Positions 23,500 to 35,335 are shown, numbered from the stretch's first letter. The stretch is DNA of 64,000 bases from Tiliqua scincoides (GCF_035046505.1 NC_089823.1:37124388-37188387); one strand, 5' to 3'. The notes: generated from the letters alone by a model not told the origin. Program-made: numbers and translations.

Positions 23500-23860
23500 G
23501 GGTTGGTAAGACAGGCCAAAACTAGGGAGATGGGAAGTTTTAGTACACTGCCCCTGCCACAGTTCTGAGTCAGATAATGTCCCCCGTGTACGCTATTTTT
23601 AACTTAGAAAGAACGAATGAACAACTTTAATTGACTTTCAATTGATTTTTGTTTTCCATTAAGAAAACTTCCATATGTATATTTAGCCTGGCTTTTGGAG
23701 TCATTTTTTTCCGCATTCCTTTGCCTTCATAGCAGGGAAAGGGTTAAAATGAGCAGTTTTGCTGTTGTGAGGATCTAAAAACACACCACTAAACAGCCTC
23801 CAGTGTATGGGGTGATGGTAATATCATCAAGAGAAATGCAAGTCAGGCATTTTTCTCTAA
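23500..23860. other. Stretch without recognised features
   Basis: Nothing recognised. Confidence 0.4.
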
Positions 23861-23864
23861 GCAC

Positions 23865-24400
23865 CCTCTACTACCCTTCCACTCTGCCTCTCCTCACCAT
23901 GGCAGTCCAACTTGAAGCACCCTTCCCAGATCTGCACTACTTCAGGATCAAATAGCTTCGCCTTCTTTGAACCAACACGGGCTCTCCATATCCAATTTCC
24001 TTTGCTTCAAGCCTAGGATCACTCAGGAGTCCTGCCTCCTCTTGTGAGAAGACTCACTTTACATGCATGGAGCATCTTGTTCTTGTTCCCTTCCTGTTGC
24101 TCTCTCTGTGCCCAGTCATTCTATGTCATGATTCTCTTGGCCATCTATCCTGTTCTGCTGTCCTAAAGCCAATTAGACTGGCTAACTTAGTTAATTCTTT
24201 CATCATCAAGGCCATCCATCCACGGCATCAATTGTATATTAGCTCTGCTCAAGCTCTGTATGGTATTTCCTTCCCTGTTACTGATTGTGTTAATTCCCCT
24301 CAATAAACTCTTCCTTGTTCAGCATTTTTTAGCATGGAGCCTCTCTTTACCCCTCCCAATCTCTTTCTGGTACCGACCTATAACGTGTGTGAGTCACAAC
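23865..24400 (+). mobile_element. Possible LTR-like fossil
   Basis: C/T-rich leader-like sequence with TGTATATTAG near 24233 and CAATAAACTCTTCC near 24300, spaced like a TATA box and a polyadenylation signal in an LTR. No target duplication or partner was found. Family unknown. Confidence 0.25.
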
Positions 24401-24469
24401 CAACAGCCAAAGGCTTATACATGCATATTTTGGATGCAGTGTGTATCACATCCATAGTAACAGTCCTCG

Positions 24470-24660
24470 AGTCCTCAAAGCACTTCACCTTGCTTATTAT
24501 TTTTACACCAACCTTATAAGGGGAGTGTTTGATCATTCCCATATTGCAGGTGAGTGAGTCTTGCTCAAGGCCACTTGGTGAGTTCATGTAATGGGATTTG
24601 AACCTGGGTCTGCCTGATTCATAGATTAGCCTCTTGGCCAATACTCTATTATCAGCTCTT
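24470..24660 (-). mobile_element. CORE-SINE (MIR-like)
   Basis: In reverse it reads as a tRNA-like region with CAGACCCAGGTTCAAATCCC as its B box, then AAGTGGCCTTGAGCAAGACT (CORE) and a tail with AAGTGCTTTGAGG. This is the order of MIR/CORE-SINEs. Confidence 0.75.
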
Positions 24661-24706
24661 ACAGCAAGAACTTCAGTTGAGATAGAAGTTCAGTTGGGAG
24701 AGAAGT

Positions 24707-24732
24707 TGAATGAATGAATGAATGAATGAATG
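24707..24732. repeat. (GAAT)n microsatellite
   Basis: Six consecutive GAAT units. Confidence 0.95.
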
Positions 24733-24734
24733 CA

Positions 24735-25195
24735 CACATATGTAAAAGATTTCAGCGTATCATCTCCTCAGTGCCATCAACATTCATTGCTTGATTCCTG
24801 AAGCTGCAGGGATATGGGAAGATTGAAATCAAAGTTTTTCAAGTGGCCCAAGCAAATTGTCAGTGGACTTAGAGTATTGCAGTGTCAGTGGACCAGGCAT
24901 ATTGCACTACACAGTAAAACCATCATCACATCATCCCAGACTAGTTTATCATTGTTAAACTAGTACTGGGAAGACAGTTATTGCAGTTGCAGAAAAGATG
25001 AAAGAGCAATGTTTCATGGCACCTTGTTCTCATCCAAAGCTCTGCAGAAGTGAGCAATGTTGTGGATGGAGATCCCTCTGTCCTCCCCAGTGCTTAGATT
25101 ATGGAAGGCAGAATGGCCCTTAGTAAAATCCACAAGCCATTCTCCTGATTCCTCAATTTAGGCATATCCCCCCCCAGCTTTCTAAAAACAGCAGG
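24735..25195. other. Stretch without recognised features
   Basis: No gene or repeat recognised. Confidence 0.4.
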
Positions 25196-25197
25196 TG

Positions 25198-25637
25198 GCA
25201 GCCCAATCCTGAGCTGCCAGGCACCCAGAGGAGCAGCAATGTCAAAATACCAACCGCTGTATGCTAAGGGCTTTGGGCAGCCGCCAGCAGCTCCTTGGGG
25301 GAAGGCCCAAGTCCTGCAGGAGTCCGACGCAGGGTTCTGGATCTGGTGAAGCGGAGCTTGGCTGGTCCCACCCCCTCCTGGCCTGCTCCCTCTCCCGCCC
25401 CACCTCCCCTCCCCTCGCTCTCCCCCAACCCAGAATATCCTTCCCTCACCCTGACTCAGCTCTCCACTGCCCAGAATTTGCTCCAGGCAGCATGTGGTGG
25501 GCCTCCAGCTAGCACGCTGGTGAGTTTGCGGCTCACCGCAAACTGGTGCTGAGCCGGCACCAGTGCTGATTCTCATGGCCATGCTTTATGACATGTCTGA
25601 GGAGGGCCAGCACTGGGTTTTCAGGATCAGGCTCTGA
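25198..25637. repeat. Possible GC-rich foldback element
   Basis: It opens GCAGCCCAATCCTGAGCTGC and closes TTTTCAGGATCAGGCTCTGA, imperfect inverted ends like those of the GCCCAATCC family. The inside is C-rich, which explains the overlapping 60-160 codon frames on both strands. No duplication seen. Confidence 0.35.
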
Positions 25638-25902
25638 GAGGAACAGAACAAAAAGTGCTTGCTCAGTCCATATAATTCAGTCACTGATCTCTTAGAAAGG
25701 AGATGCCTGTACTGAATGCAATTTCCAACATAGTGAAGGAAATGGGGGCCAACTGTGAAGACCATACATACTGAAATGTCTAAATGCAGATAATCTTAAC
25801 ATCTTCACATTAAATGCCTACTAAGAAGAGTGCTGGAATCCATGAGAACTTTGAATGAAGAAATGAACTAAGATTCATGCCAAATTCTCCTTTGGTATAG
25901 TG

Positions 25903-26223
25903 CAGGGGTCTCCAAACCCCGGCCTGGTGGCCAGATGTGGCCCACGACAAGTCCCTATCTGGCCTGCAGCCAGCCTCTTGTCCCCTGAAAGCCTCTGGCC
26001 CACTCAACTGTACATGACCAAAGTTGTGCTCTGGTCATGTCAGGAGGGTGTTCTGAGGGCCAGAGAGGTTGATTGAATGAGCCCACTCATTCATTTATTC
26101 ATGCATCTAAGTTCCATCTCTAATTCATTTATTTAAATTTTACATTTAAATTTTTTTTACGGCCCTCAGCACCATGCCAGATATTTGACATGGCCCTCTG
26201 GCCAAAAAGTTTGGAGACCCCTG
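25903..26223. mobile_element. Non-autonomous hAT element, 321 bp
   Basis: The ends CAGGGGTCTCCAAACCCC and AGTTTGGAGACCCCTG are inverted, with the perfect 8-bp duplication GTATAGTG (25895-25902 and 26224-26231). The TATTTAAATTTTACATTTAAAT centre and 'tggccc' subterminal parts resemble 1185-1654, so the two are cousins. Confidence 0.85.
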
Positions 26224-26234
26224 GTATAGTGGGT

Positions 26235-27670
26235 CGATATCATTGCCTTTGCTGTTTTCCTCTCTTTCTGCAAAATAGAGAAATTACTTTTACATATTCC
26301 CACTTCAAGTTTCCTGATCTTCAGCATGCTCTTGTGTATGGAAGTAGAGAGTCATGTTAATATAATCATTTTCCTTTTCTTTCATTTCCCCCCCCCCCTT
26401 CATGAGGATAACAGAAAACCTGATGCAGAAGATTTTGTCTCATCATAATTGTTTCTTTTTGTGATGGGAAAACTAAGCCGATGGCATTTGGGGCAGGAGG
26501 TAGCTCCACAAAGATTATTCTGCAGTTCTCAGCTTCCACACTGCAGAGGCATAGGAAGAGATATCTCTCCAAGTTTATTGAATCTGGCTTTGATAGGTCA
26601 TGGGAATTGATTTTTGTTTTGTATAGTTTACTCCAGGCAATAAAATCCCTATTTCGGTGCTCATATGAAGTACTAATTCAACTGACTCACATGCTTCATG
26701 AGGAGAGATCTGACCTTTAGGTAATATAATCCCATCTTGAGCCTCTGTAGTTGGAAGCTGCTAATTAAAGTAGCAGAGTGAGCATTCGGTGGTGTGTATT
26801 GCCCCAACAGCCGTAGGAATAGGAGAGAATGTTCTTGGAGAAAATTTCTTAACAAGCCAGCATGGGACAATCTAGAAGGTGCAGGCAAATTGAAAGACAA
26901 CAAGATTGGTTCAGGAACATGCAAGACCGCTTTCCTCAGATATCCTGACCATTTCTTTATCTGCACAGTCGAATGATGCTTACACACACTCACGCTCCCT
27001 AAAGCTTGTTCAAAGATGTCATCTTCACAGCAAGATAATAATGGTAGCGTATGGCATTTCAGGTCTATCACATGATGCTTTCTATGTCCAACTGAGCCCA
27101 TTGTGGTGCTAGTATTTGGTAAAGAAGCCTTGATCTGGCACTGGAAGAGCTCTTTGCCATTCAGACATCCACAGTAAAATGTCATGCTGCAGCCCGGCAG
27201 ATGGATTGCTGGAACAAAATCCCAGCACTTTTTAATTTAATCATTCCACTTTTTAAAAAAAATGTCCATTTTTAAATGACACATAGCTGAAACAAGGAGA
27301 TTGCTGTCTGTCCCTTGTTCTGCTCTGTGGGATGACAAGCTTAAAAGCTCCCCAAATTGAATGCTGTCAGCTGCAGGATTTCATTTCAGTCAGCAGAAGT
27401 TAGAGGCAATGACCAAGTTGGACCAATGACCAAGTGAGACTTTGCTGCCTTCTACATCATCACAGGAAAAAAAGCATGCCACAAAAATGCATCACTGCTC
27501 CTCAGTAATTAATAATGTGCTCCATCACAGCCACACACAGAAAAAAGAGCATGAAGAAGATCAGTAACTCTGTCCTTAGTGTAACTATGTCCCTTAACTC
27601 ATTTCTGCCCAGCCCACAGGTTTATGCATTTAATCCCTGTTGTGTATATGCAACATTGGGCAGAAATGAC
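26235..27670. other. Stretch without recognised features
   Basis: Probably unique sequence. A 170-codon minus frame (26673-27185) is open but has no recognisable domain, no good start context and several low-complexity parts; I do not call it a gene. Confidence 0.4.
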
Positions 27671-27674
27671 TGAG

Positions 27675-27852
27675 TGCCCAATCCTATCCAACTTTCCAGC
27701 ACCGGTGCAACCGCGATGCAGCCCCGAGGTAAGGGAACAAATGTTCCCATACCTTGAAGAGGCCTCTGTGACTGCCTCCCCACCAAAGGATGCAGTGCCT
27801 GCCCTACTGACACGGATGCACCGGCACTGGAAAATTGGATAGGATTGGACCC
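27675..27852. repeat. Foldback element, second full copy of the 11108 type
   Basis: Same length and order as 11108-11290: GCCCAATCCTATCCAACTTT, CAGCACCGGTGCAACC, GGCCTCTGTGACTGCCTCCC, CACCGGCACTGGAAAATTGG. The two copies differ by scattered substitutions. Confidence 0.75.
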
Positions 27853-28107
27853 TTAATGGGGTTGTATGCATCTCATCACTTGTAGCTGGGAGATGTTGCT
27901 TAATATACATCAGTCTTTATGCATACATGGAAAGTTGCTTTGTGCTTTGTGCTGAGTGTACAATCTAGTGTAGTAGATTAACCCCTGCTAATTGGGTAAG
28001 AGGCACTTTTTCAAGTGGGTGCTCCTTTTTTTAGCAAGGGGAGAGTAACTGGCCCATCTCACCCCAGCAGTGTCTGTTCTGGTGGTTGTCTGCTGGTATT
28101 CATTTGC

Positions 28108-28223
28108 ATCTTTTTAGATTGTGAGCCCTTTTGGGACAGGGAGCCATTTAGTTATTTGATTTTTCTCTGTAAACCGCTTTGTGAACTTTTAGTTGAAAAG
28201 TGGTATATAAATACTGTTTAATA

Positions 28224-28266
<43 letters not shown>
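28108..28266 (+). mobile_element. L2-type LINE/SINE tail with (AAT)n
   Basis: GATTGTGAGCCCTTTTGGGA, then GTAAACCGCTTTGTGAAC and GTGGTATATAAATACTG are the familiar tail of squamate L2-related elements. It runs directly into about 14 AAT units (28223-28266). Two more copies are at 45389 and 57888. Confidence 0.7.
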
Positions 28267-28269
28267 GTG

Positions 28270-28415
28270 TGCTATACACTCATTGGCAAGGGCTCTCCAT
28301 GCTTTCCAACAGGGAAAGTTTTCCTAGACCTTTCTGGAGATGCCAGAGTTTAAATCTGGGACCTTCTCCATGCAAACCAGGTGCCTTACCAGTGAACTTT
28401 AGTCCTTCCCATTTG
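28270..28415 (-). mobile_element. tRNA-derived SINE
   Basis: In reverse: CACTGGTAAGGCACCTGG (A box), GTCCCAGATTTAAACTCTGG (B box), GCATCTCCAGAAAGGTCTAG, and then a SINE body reaching the AAT run. Confidence 0.65.
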
Positions 28416-28444
28416 TAATATATACAAACCACACTTGTGGAAGC

Positions 28445-28582
28445 AATCCAAAGATGTGGTCTGGAGCTGCATGATGCAGCCAGTCTTGCTGATGCTATGC
28501 AGATCTAGGTCTGGTCAGGCCCTGGGTGGGAAACCACCTGATGCCTTGGTTTCATGAAAGAAAGGCAGGCAACACACATAAT
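28445..28582 (+). mobile_element. 5S-headed SINE of a second type (5S-Sauria-like)
   Basis: A diverged 5S body: CTATGCAGATCTAGGTCTGG, then GGGTGGGAAACCACCTG. It does not carry the hairpin tail of the other 5S elements here; instead it continues AAGAAAGGCAGGCAA, as in the chimeric 5S-Sauria SINEs described in squamates. The 3' part is missing. Confidence 0.5.
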
Positions 28583-28589
28583 TAAATCA

Positions 28590-29430
28590 ATGTATTAAAG
28601 CACCCATTTGATCCACATTCCAATGTTGCAAAGAATTCTCAATCCAGAACCTGCCTTCCCTTTCAATTAACCTGCATGGTGGTGTATTTCTTTTGTAATA
28701 GAAAGCTTTTCTTTCAAATACATCAGTGTCTCCTGTTTTGGTTGTATAAGAAATTACTTGCCTTAGGCAAGTGAGCAGTGGAAGCTAAAGAGCAGCTATA
28801 TGTTTGAATCACTGGAGTGCCAAGGCCGGATGCTAATTCTGTGGAGCTGAGCTCTGATAACAGAAAGAACCTTTCCCCTGATGCCTGGAGGCAGAATAAG
28901 TACTTCAGTTCACAACAGTATAGAAATCTGAGCATTAAACCTTCAAAGACTCCAACACCATACTGGGCTCAAAGAGAATTAAAACAGTTTGTGGCAACTA
29001 TTTATTGCTAGGAAGCTTTACTATGCGCTTTGCCAGACCACTGAATGTTGTTGCATTTGGAGGAAATGAACACAGAAGGAGACAAGCTGAGAGACCTCTG
29101 CAGAGAGATGATCTCAGCACTGTGCCCTTGCTGATGATGTCAGCACTTGCTGATGATGTCAGCGCCGTGCATTTATCCCCAGTCTTGCATTTTTGGTGGC
29201 TCAAGCAGGCACATTGACAGGTTCCTCCCACAATTCCTTAAGATGGGTTACACAACCAGGTTTCTCACATGATCGTCACAATTAGGTGGTAACCTGAAGC
29301 CAGATCGTGTGAAATTTCAATCACAGGTCAGCTTTCAAGTCTGAAGAAAGTTTTCATCACATATAGATAGTAGACTTGGTTGGAGAAAACAGGTTCCTAC
29401 CAGATAAGCTCACCACATCATTAAAACAAT
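28590..29430. other. Stretch without recognised features
   Basis: Nothing recognised, apart from a short direct repeat at 29124-29163 (TTGCTGATGATGTCAGC twice). Confidence 0.4.
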
Positions 29431-29435
29431 GTGAG

Positions 29436-29523
29436 AGCCCAATCCTCTGCCTGTCTATTCGGATGTAAACCCCATTATAATCAATGGAGCATACTCTCAG
29501 GAAAGTGCGCATAGGGTTGCAGC
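29436..29523. repeat. Short palindromic element, 88 bp
   Basis: AGCCCAATCCTCTGCCTGTC to GTGCGCATAGGGTTGCAGCT, with the same central TAAACCCCATTATAATCAAT spacer position as at 7247. Diverged copy. Confidence 0.55.
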
Positions 29524-29529
29524 TTGAGT

Positions 29530-31035
29530 ACAAGATTTGAGTGTACAAATCCCTACTGCATGATACTAAGAAGGCAACCAGTACTACCAACCAAATGCTA
29601 CATTTATGAACACATTTTCAAATACCAACTCAGTCAGTGCCATTTTCACTAAGCACATTCAGTTTGGCAATGAGTCAGTTGTCCGAGAGATTATTTCATA
29701 AACAGAAATCCCAAGTTAATACGAGCTGCAACCAGAACGGTTGGGCCTTGCTAGAAAAAGAGTGGAGGAGAGCAAGGTGGGAGCCATGGTCTCTGCTATG
29801 GGCATGCAATCACCATTTCAAAGTCAGTTCTACACCAAAGTACTGGCATGTAAATTGGCTGACACTTTCTGCGGGTGAATCTGTAAGAAAACTGCTCATT
29901 CATTCCATTCTGCCCTTCTCGTTGCTGTGGAAAGTCACTATTTATCATGTCACTACAACTCAAATCCACTGCAGTGTAACACGTTGACAGTTTCCATCTT
30001 AAAGATTAATATGTAATTCCTTCAATAATATGCCTTAAATTCAAACAGCAACCAACCTTCCGGCTCTATGGCATAAACAACCCCACTTCTTTCTTATGTA
30101 TATTGTTATAGCTTTTTGAACAAGTCAGAGTCTGCAGTTGCAAATTTTAAGTTTATTACAGCTGACCTACATACACTGTTGGCATTAATCTTACAATACG
30201 CAAACCACTGCCTTTCCCCACCAGAAAGGTAGGCTGGATCCGTATTGATTTCAGCCTTTGCCTGAACTATCCAAACTATCTGCATTTTCTTTTCCATACA
30301 GGGCAGATTGGTCCAGTACCTAGTCAACCATTACACCTGAGCCATTACATGTCAGCACAGAGGCTAAGTGAATAACCTTGTCCTACACAAACGCCTCTGT
30401 ATAACTTGACCTTCTTGAGCTAATTCTCCCTTGGATGCTCATGAGCCTATTCAGACATGCCTTGCTAATTTGTTAAGGGAATATCACATTTTAAATTATT
30501 TAACACCCCATTTTATATCTATGAATCTGCCATTTCTTTGCAAATAATGCCAGACTTGAATCTTCCTTTTAATGTTTGGAGTTTTAATCACCAAAAAAAA
30601 CAACAACACAAAAAACTTTTTCTATTTAGCCATTATCAAATTGTAATGGGTTGAAGCTTTTAAATGCTTAACGGTAATGATTATAGCGGTGAGCGTGGTC
30701 TGCCTGCATCTGCATTTTTAATGCTCAGAAGGTAGATTTCTTTGACTTAATAGAAATTATTGTGATGTTGGCAACGTAGGAATGCATTTTCGCGATGGCG
30801 TTCAGTTCTAAGAGGCTCCTAAAATTAAACTGCCAACTTTTCAGCCTTTCAAATGGCCTCATTGCTCGAAATCTAGTTGATAATGCTAGATCACGTTGGC
30901 ACCGTGAAACTTTCCGAAGTACTCATTCATGTATATTGCTGCTTGGTAGAAAAATACAGGCTTATCTTAGAAGAAATGAGGTTCACGGCTGTTAAAGAAA
31001 GGGTACTTTTCCCTGCAGAATTTTTTTTTTTTTAA
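29530..31035. other. Repeat-free stretch, possibly with conserved non-coding sequence
   Basis: No repeats recognised. From about 30640 to 31000 the sequence is homeodomain-word-rich (GCTTAACGGTAATGATTATA) and looks unlike the surrounding transposon debris. This is an impression only. Confidence 0.3.
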
Positions 31036-31041
31036 TTAGAC

Positions 31042-31248
31042 CAGCCATTTTCAATCACTGTGCCATGGCACATTGGTGTGCCATGAGTGGTTCACAAATT
31101 TGGGGGAAGGCAATTTATTAGTAGGGCCAGTGGGGGATGTGAGCCATCCCACTGGCAGCATGGTGTGTCTTGTTAATTGTCAAAAACCTGATCGTGTGCC
31201 TTGACAACTTTAGTGCCTTGTCAGTGAGCCATGAGATGAAAACGGTTG
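31042..31248. mobile_element. hAT-type element, about 207 bp
   Basis: The ends CAGCCATTTTCAATCACTG and GATGAAAACGGTTG are inverted, with 'gtgccatggcac' and 'gtgagccatgag' just inside. Flanks ATTAGAC and ATTAAAC are a possible worn duplication. Confidence 0.6.
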
Positions 31249-31639
31249 ATTAAACTGCTAGACTATATGTTGAAACCCTCTGGTTTACCCAAGTTGGACA
31301 TATCCCTTACAGGAACCTATCTAACATTGGATGAATCAAGGCCCAGTTCCATAATGTACAAAAAGACTGTTGTTTCTGTCATATAAAAGGGGTGCCAGGC
31401 CAAACTTTCAACAACAAGAGATGCTTTAGAGCTGTGTGCCTGAAGGTAGGGAAACCCATAATGTTCCTCAGAATCATGGAACACAAAAGTTACAGGTAAC
31501 CATTCATCACCCTCCAGAACAGCATTCTCAGTAGGAGCCATATGGCCCTCTGGGGAGCCCTGTCACATCTGAAGGGGGCTAGAGACTACAGACTGAAAAA
31601 CTGTAAGAAGGGGATGCTTTATGCTTATCTGCTCACGTT

Positions 31640-32140
31640 TAATCCTTGTTTGATGGGAGGGGTGCGGGGCTGGAACCTGAGAAGTGTTGGAGTTGGTGCA
31701 ACTCTGCTGTCTAGAGGGGGCAGGATGCTGTCCGGAAGGGGTCAAGCTATGGCCCAGTGACTCTGACCTTTCTACCTGTTCTCTCTGTGATCCTTGTGGG
31801 GTGTGGCCCTAACCCTTTATCCTTCCCTTCTCCTCTGAGCACTTCCTCTTGTCCTCTGACCACCGACCTGTTAAGATGGCGCACACCAGGGCTCTGATGC
31901 CCAGGCCATCTTGAGCACAAGGCATGCAGGGCGAGGCAGCTCCAGGGCCTTGCTATCTCTAAGTGTTAGCTGAACCTCTGATCCTAATCAGATGCTGTAA
32001 ATATACACTCAATAGAACTGTAAGTAAACAACTTCTTTTTTGCAACTTTAACAAGCCATTGCCTCTTTGTCTTTTTTATTGATTAGCAGTCAGCCGGGTG
32101 AGGGAGGTTCCCTGGGGTGACACCCAAAAGGGGGGTCTGC
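31640..32140 (+). mobile_element. Possible LTR-like fossil
   Basis: The order is a GC-rich leader, then CTGTAAATATACACTCAAT (about 31995), then TTGCCTCTTTGTCTTTTTTA, resembling the R/U5 part of a retroviral LTR. Ends and duplication were not found. Family unknown. Confidence 0.3.
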
Positions 32141-32421
32141 TACTTAAGCTACTCTGCTTCCCCCCCCCCAAAGAGGAAACTATTTTTAATTTCCTCCAAT
32201 AAGAAGACCTCCTAAGATTGAGAATGGCTGCTCTAGAATACAGTTGAGGATGTTTAAGGACTGTTGATGCCAATTAATTTACACATACTTAGCTCTTGCA
32301 TTGGTTTTGGTCCCTGTGTTCCATAGAAGGCACATATTCTGAAATAAAGGATACATTTTTTAAATAAGCACCGTTTCTTGAAACAAAGCACACAGAGTAA
32401 CTACGGATTGCCTACATAGAC

Positions 32422-32783
32422 CAGTGGTTCCCAAACTCCCCAGAAGTTGAGAACTGGGGTAAGCCTTTGTGAGGGAGGGGCAAAGGCAGCAACGTGATCC
32501 CCAGGATCGCGCCACTGCCAGAGGTGAGGTTGAAACTAACCTTTCATGGCACCTGCCTCTGGGGTGGGTGCGGGGAGCCCCATGGAGCCCTCTGCAGGGC
32601 TCCTCACACCCACCCTAGAGGCTTCCGCCATGAAAGGCAAGTTCAACCCCCCCCCTTTCAACACTGGCAATAGCACAATCCTGGGAATTGCGTGCTGCCT
32701 TTGCCCAGCCCCTGTCCCTTAAAGGGGCAGAGACAGGGTTTTCCTGGCTAGGGTGTCATGATGCTGCAGTTTGAGAACCTCTG
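32422..32783. mobile_element. Long-palindrome hAT element, 362 bp
   Basis: The ends CAGTGGTTCCCAAACT and AGTTTGAGAACCTCTG are flanked by the perfect 8-bp duplication ACATAGAC (32414-32421, 32784-32791). Almost the whole element is an inverted repeat: GGCAAAGGCAGCAACGTGAT pairs with GCGTGCTGCCTTTGCC, and CCTTTCATGGC with GCCATGAAAGG. Confidence 0.85.
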
Positions 32784-32913
32784 ACATAGACTAATGTAGC
32801 CACCCCAATATTGAACACAAATATTGCCCCACTTCCTGGATTTTCTTGCTATGGAAGATCCTGTTTGAACAAATAAGAATTATGAACCACCAAATTCAAG
32901 TACATTCACAGTG

Positions 32914-32992
32914 CAGTTTAATGCATGTCTACTCAGAAGTAAGCCCATTGAGTTTAGAGGAATTTCAGTGCACATAAGATTCCAATGCCATT
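32914..32992. repeat. Short palindromic element, partial
   Basis: Contains ATGCATGTCTACTCAGAAGT and CCCATTGAG; the right half is diverged. Confidence 0.45.
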
Positions 32993-33007
32993 GATTTCCA
33001 AGGAAAT

Positions 33008-33720
33008 GTTTTATTTATTTTTAGTTTTCCTGCTTTTCATAAAATTAAACAAAGTGACTTAAAGCATGTATGTTCAAACATACAAATATAAATATCAAAA
33101 TATAGAGAAAAACATAAACTTCAGAACACTCTTCAATGTACAGATAAACAAAAAAATAAAAAAATAAAGCAGCAGATACAGAAAGAACAAAAAACCTCAG
33201 AGTAGCTCAAAGGCTTCCTAAAGATCCAAGACTTAACAAAGCATCAGAAGCTTATGATAGTTGGGAGTTGGCGGACCTCTCTGGGGAGCTGGTAGATCTC
33301 CCTGGGGAGGGTATTTCATAAAGTGAGTGCCACAACTGAAAAGGCCCTTCTACTAATAGATATCCTGCAAGTCTCTGCCAGTGGATGAACATGGGTCTCA
33401 AGATGATGGAGTGGAAATATAAACAAGGAGATATACATATACATATATGTATATATAGATATACCTATGACCCAGGTGATCCTTAAGATACTCCCAAGCC
33501 ATTTAGGACTTTCAAAGTAAGAACCAGCCCACTGAATTGAGCCTGGAAATGGAGAGGCAATGCAAATCATACAAGACTTGAATACTTTGTTCCAGTCTGC
33601 CAACATCCGCCATCAACTTAACAGTAGCATTCTGTATCCTTTGAAGCTCCCAAACACATTTCAAGGGCAGCCCAGCTTAGATGGTATTAATCAAATCTAT
33701 TGAGGATGGAGTAAAGCCTT
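33008..33720 (-). mobile_element. L2-type LINE 3' region
   Basis: In antisense it carries landmarks of the L2 C-terminal coding and 3' UTR sequence: AAGCCATTTAGGACTTTCAA, AGCCCACTGAATTGAGCC and TTCAAGGGCAGCCCAGC, comparable with 60060-60330. Its low-coordinate end runs into TTTTATTTATTTTTAG, a tail-like run. A TA-rich simple segment (33436-33468) interrupts it. Confidence 0.6.
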
Positions 33721-34221
33721 GACTGTAGATGCCTATAACCATGAAGGCATTTTGCTTAAATGGAGCTCCGGCTTAACTCTGCTGAACTGGCAAAAAACTA
33801 AGAGGCAGTACAGTGAACAGAATAAAAAAAACTGAAAGAGAAACAGGGTTCAGGGTCATCCTGGAAAAATAATCAAGTTTCCAACATGTTTCAAACGGGT
33901 AGCTCTTCATCCAATGGATAGGACAAAATAACTAATGCATGATACTTCCAAAGGAGCTCTAAAGTCTGGCGGGGAGAAGGGGTTAGCTCCTTTGGGAGTG
34001 CCATTCCCTAAACCCTCAACTCAAAACATGTTGGGACCACGAGTGATTTTTCTAAACAATCTCTGGCATTCTAAAAGCTTCCATTCTGTTTTAATTCTGC
34101 TGAACTGGGCAGTGGGGACTGGAGAAGCTCTCTATTCCTCCAGATTTGTGGAACATTTGCCCAAATGTACTCTTGAGGCCTTACTAGAGGTCCTTGGTGA
34201 AAGATCAGCTGCACTCCCACG

Positions 34222-34297
34222 CAATCCTCACTTAGGAGTGAGCTCCACTGAACCCGGTAGGACTTACTTCTGAGAAAATATGCCTAGTGTTGTGTTG
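34222..34297. repeat. Short palindromic element, diverged
   Basis: CACTTAGGAGTGAGCTCCAC followed by GTAGGACTTACTTCTGAGAA matches the 7247 family. Confidence 0.45.
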
Positions 34298-34299
34298 AC

Positions 34300-35330
34300 A
34301 GTTGTCGAACCTGCTGTCGCCTATTGTTGTGATGGCCAAATTGAGTCCTGCCAAGCCTGTATGGCATTTGCAGTTGATTTGGTATTACTACAGAGCAGGC
34401 ATACAACATGACTTACAACATGTGCTTTAAAAACACCAAGTACATAAAATGCTCTGGCAGGAACCTGACAGCTTTCATGCTACAAAAAAAGAAACTCAGA
34501 TTCCCTAATATGCTGTAGATTCTAAGCGGTTTTACATGGTGCCCTGTAATGTCCAAAGAGATTAACTTGTAGGCAAGCCCCTTCCTTTCCTATTGGCAGC
34601 TCAGTCTAAAATCCAGCAGTTTCTTTGTGGAAAGCTAAGGCTTCTCTTCCATGCGAAAAACAAACCAGATGCGATGGCAGGCAAGTCTCTTTTTAGACCT
34701 GCTGCACTTGTGTGGGATCAGCGCAAAGAGAAAGCTGACATTTGGCAATAATTTCTCAGGACTTGAAAATTACATAGTTCAGTTAGTGTTAACTGTTTTC
34801 CCCTTTCTGAAATTATACCAAATCAGCTACTCAATCATTTCTTGCAAGGCCTGTAAATTATATAGTTAGAGTCAGTTTCTCAAAATTGGTTCAAGTGTTC
34901 CTGTCAGGGCTTTCAAGAATTAAGGGGGGGGGGGAGAAAGATTTCTTGCTTTTGTCTCCAAAATCAGGACATTTGATGGACTGCTAATAAAAACGTATGT
35001 GTGTTTTCAGGTGTCGCTAATACAATTAGCAAATCTGTCCAAATCAGACTCTTGGAATAATCTGCTTTATCCCAGCATTAGGTATTACATCTGTAAAGAG
35101 GGCAACAGAGTATTGAGCAAGGGCTTGTGTAGAAATTATGCATAATTGTATATTTATAAGAAGAAGAAAAAAATACAACTAGCATTCTGGGCAAGCTTGC
35201 CAGAATCACTGTGTGTCCCGGAAATCCTTTTAAGAAAATTAGTAGCTTGCTGGTATTTGCAGCTGTTAGGACTAACAAAACTCAGACCTGTTTCAGCTGC
35301 CTGAGGCATAGCTGGATCTATCATGGAGAA
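34300..35330. other. Stretch without recognised features
   Basis: Nothing recognised beyond a G-run at 34925-34934. Confidence 0.4.
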
Positions 35331-35335
35331 AGAAA

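Noticed and set aside
25094-25582. 162-codon minus-strand frame with overlapping frames on both strands
   Set aside because: Lies in a C-rich repeat-like block; Gly/Arg-rich low-complexity translation.
26673-27185. 170-codon minus-strand open frame
   Set aside because: No recognisable domain or splice context; a frame of this length can occur by chance in 64 kb searched six ways.
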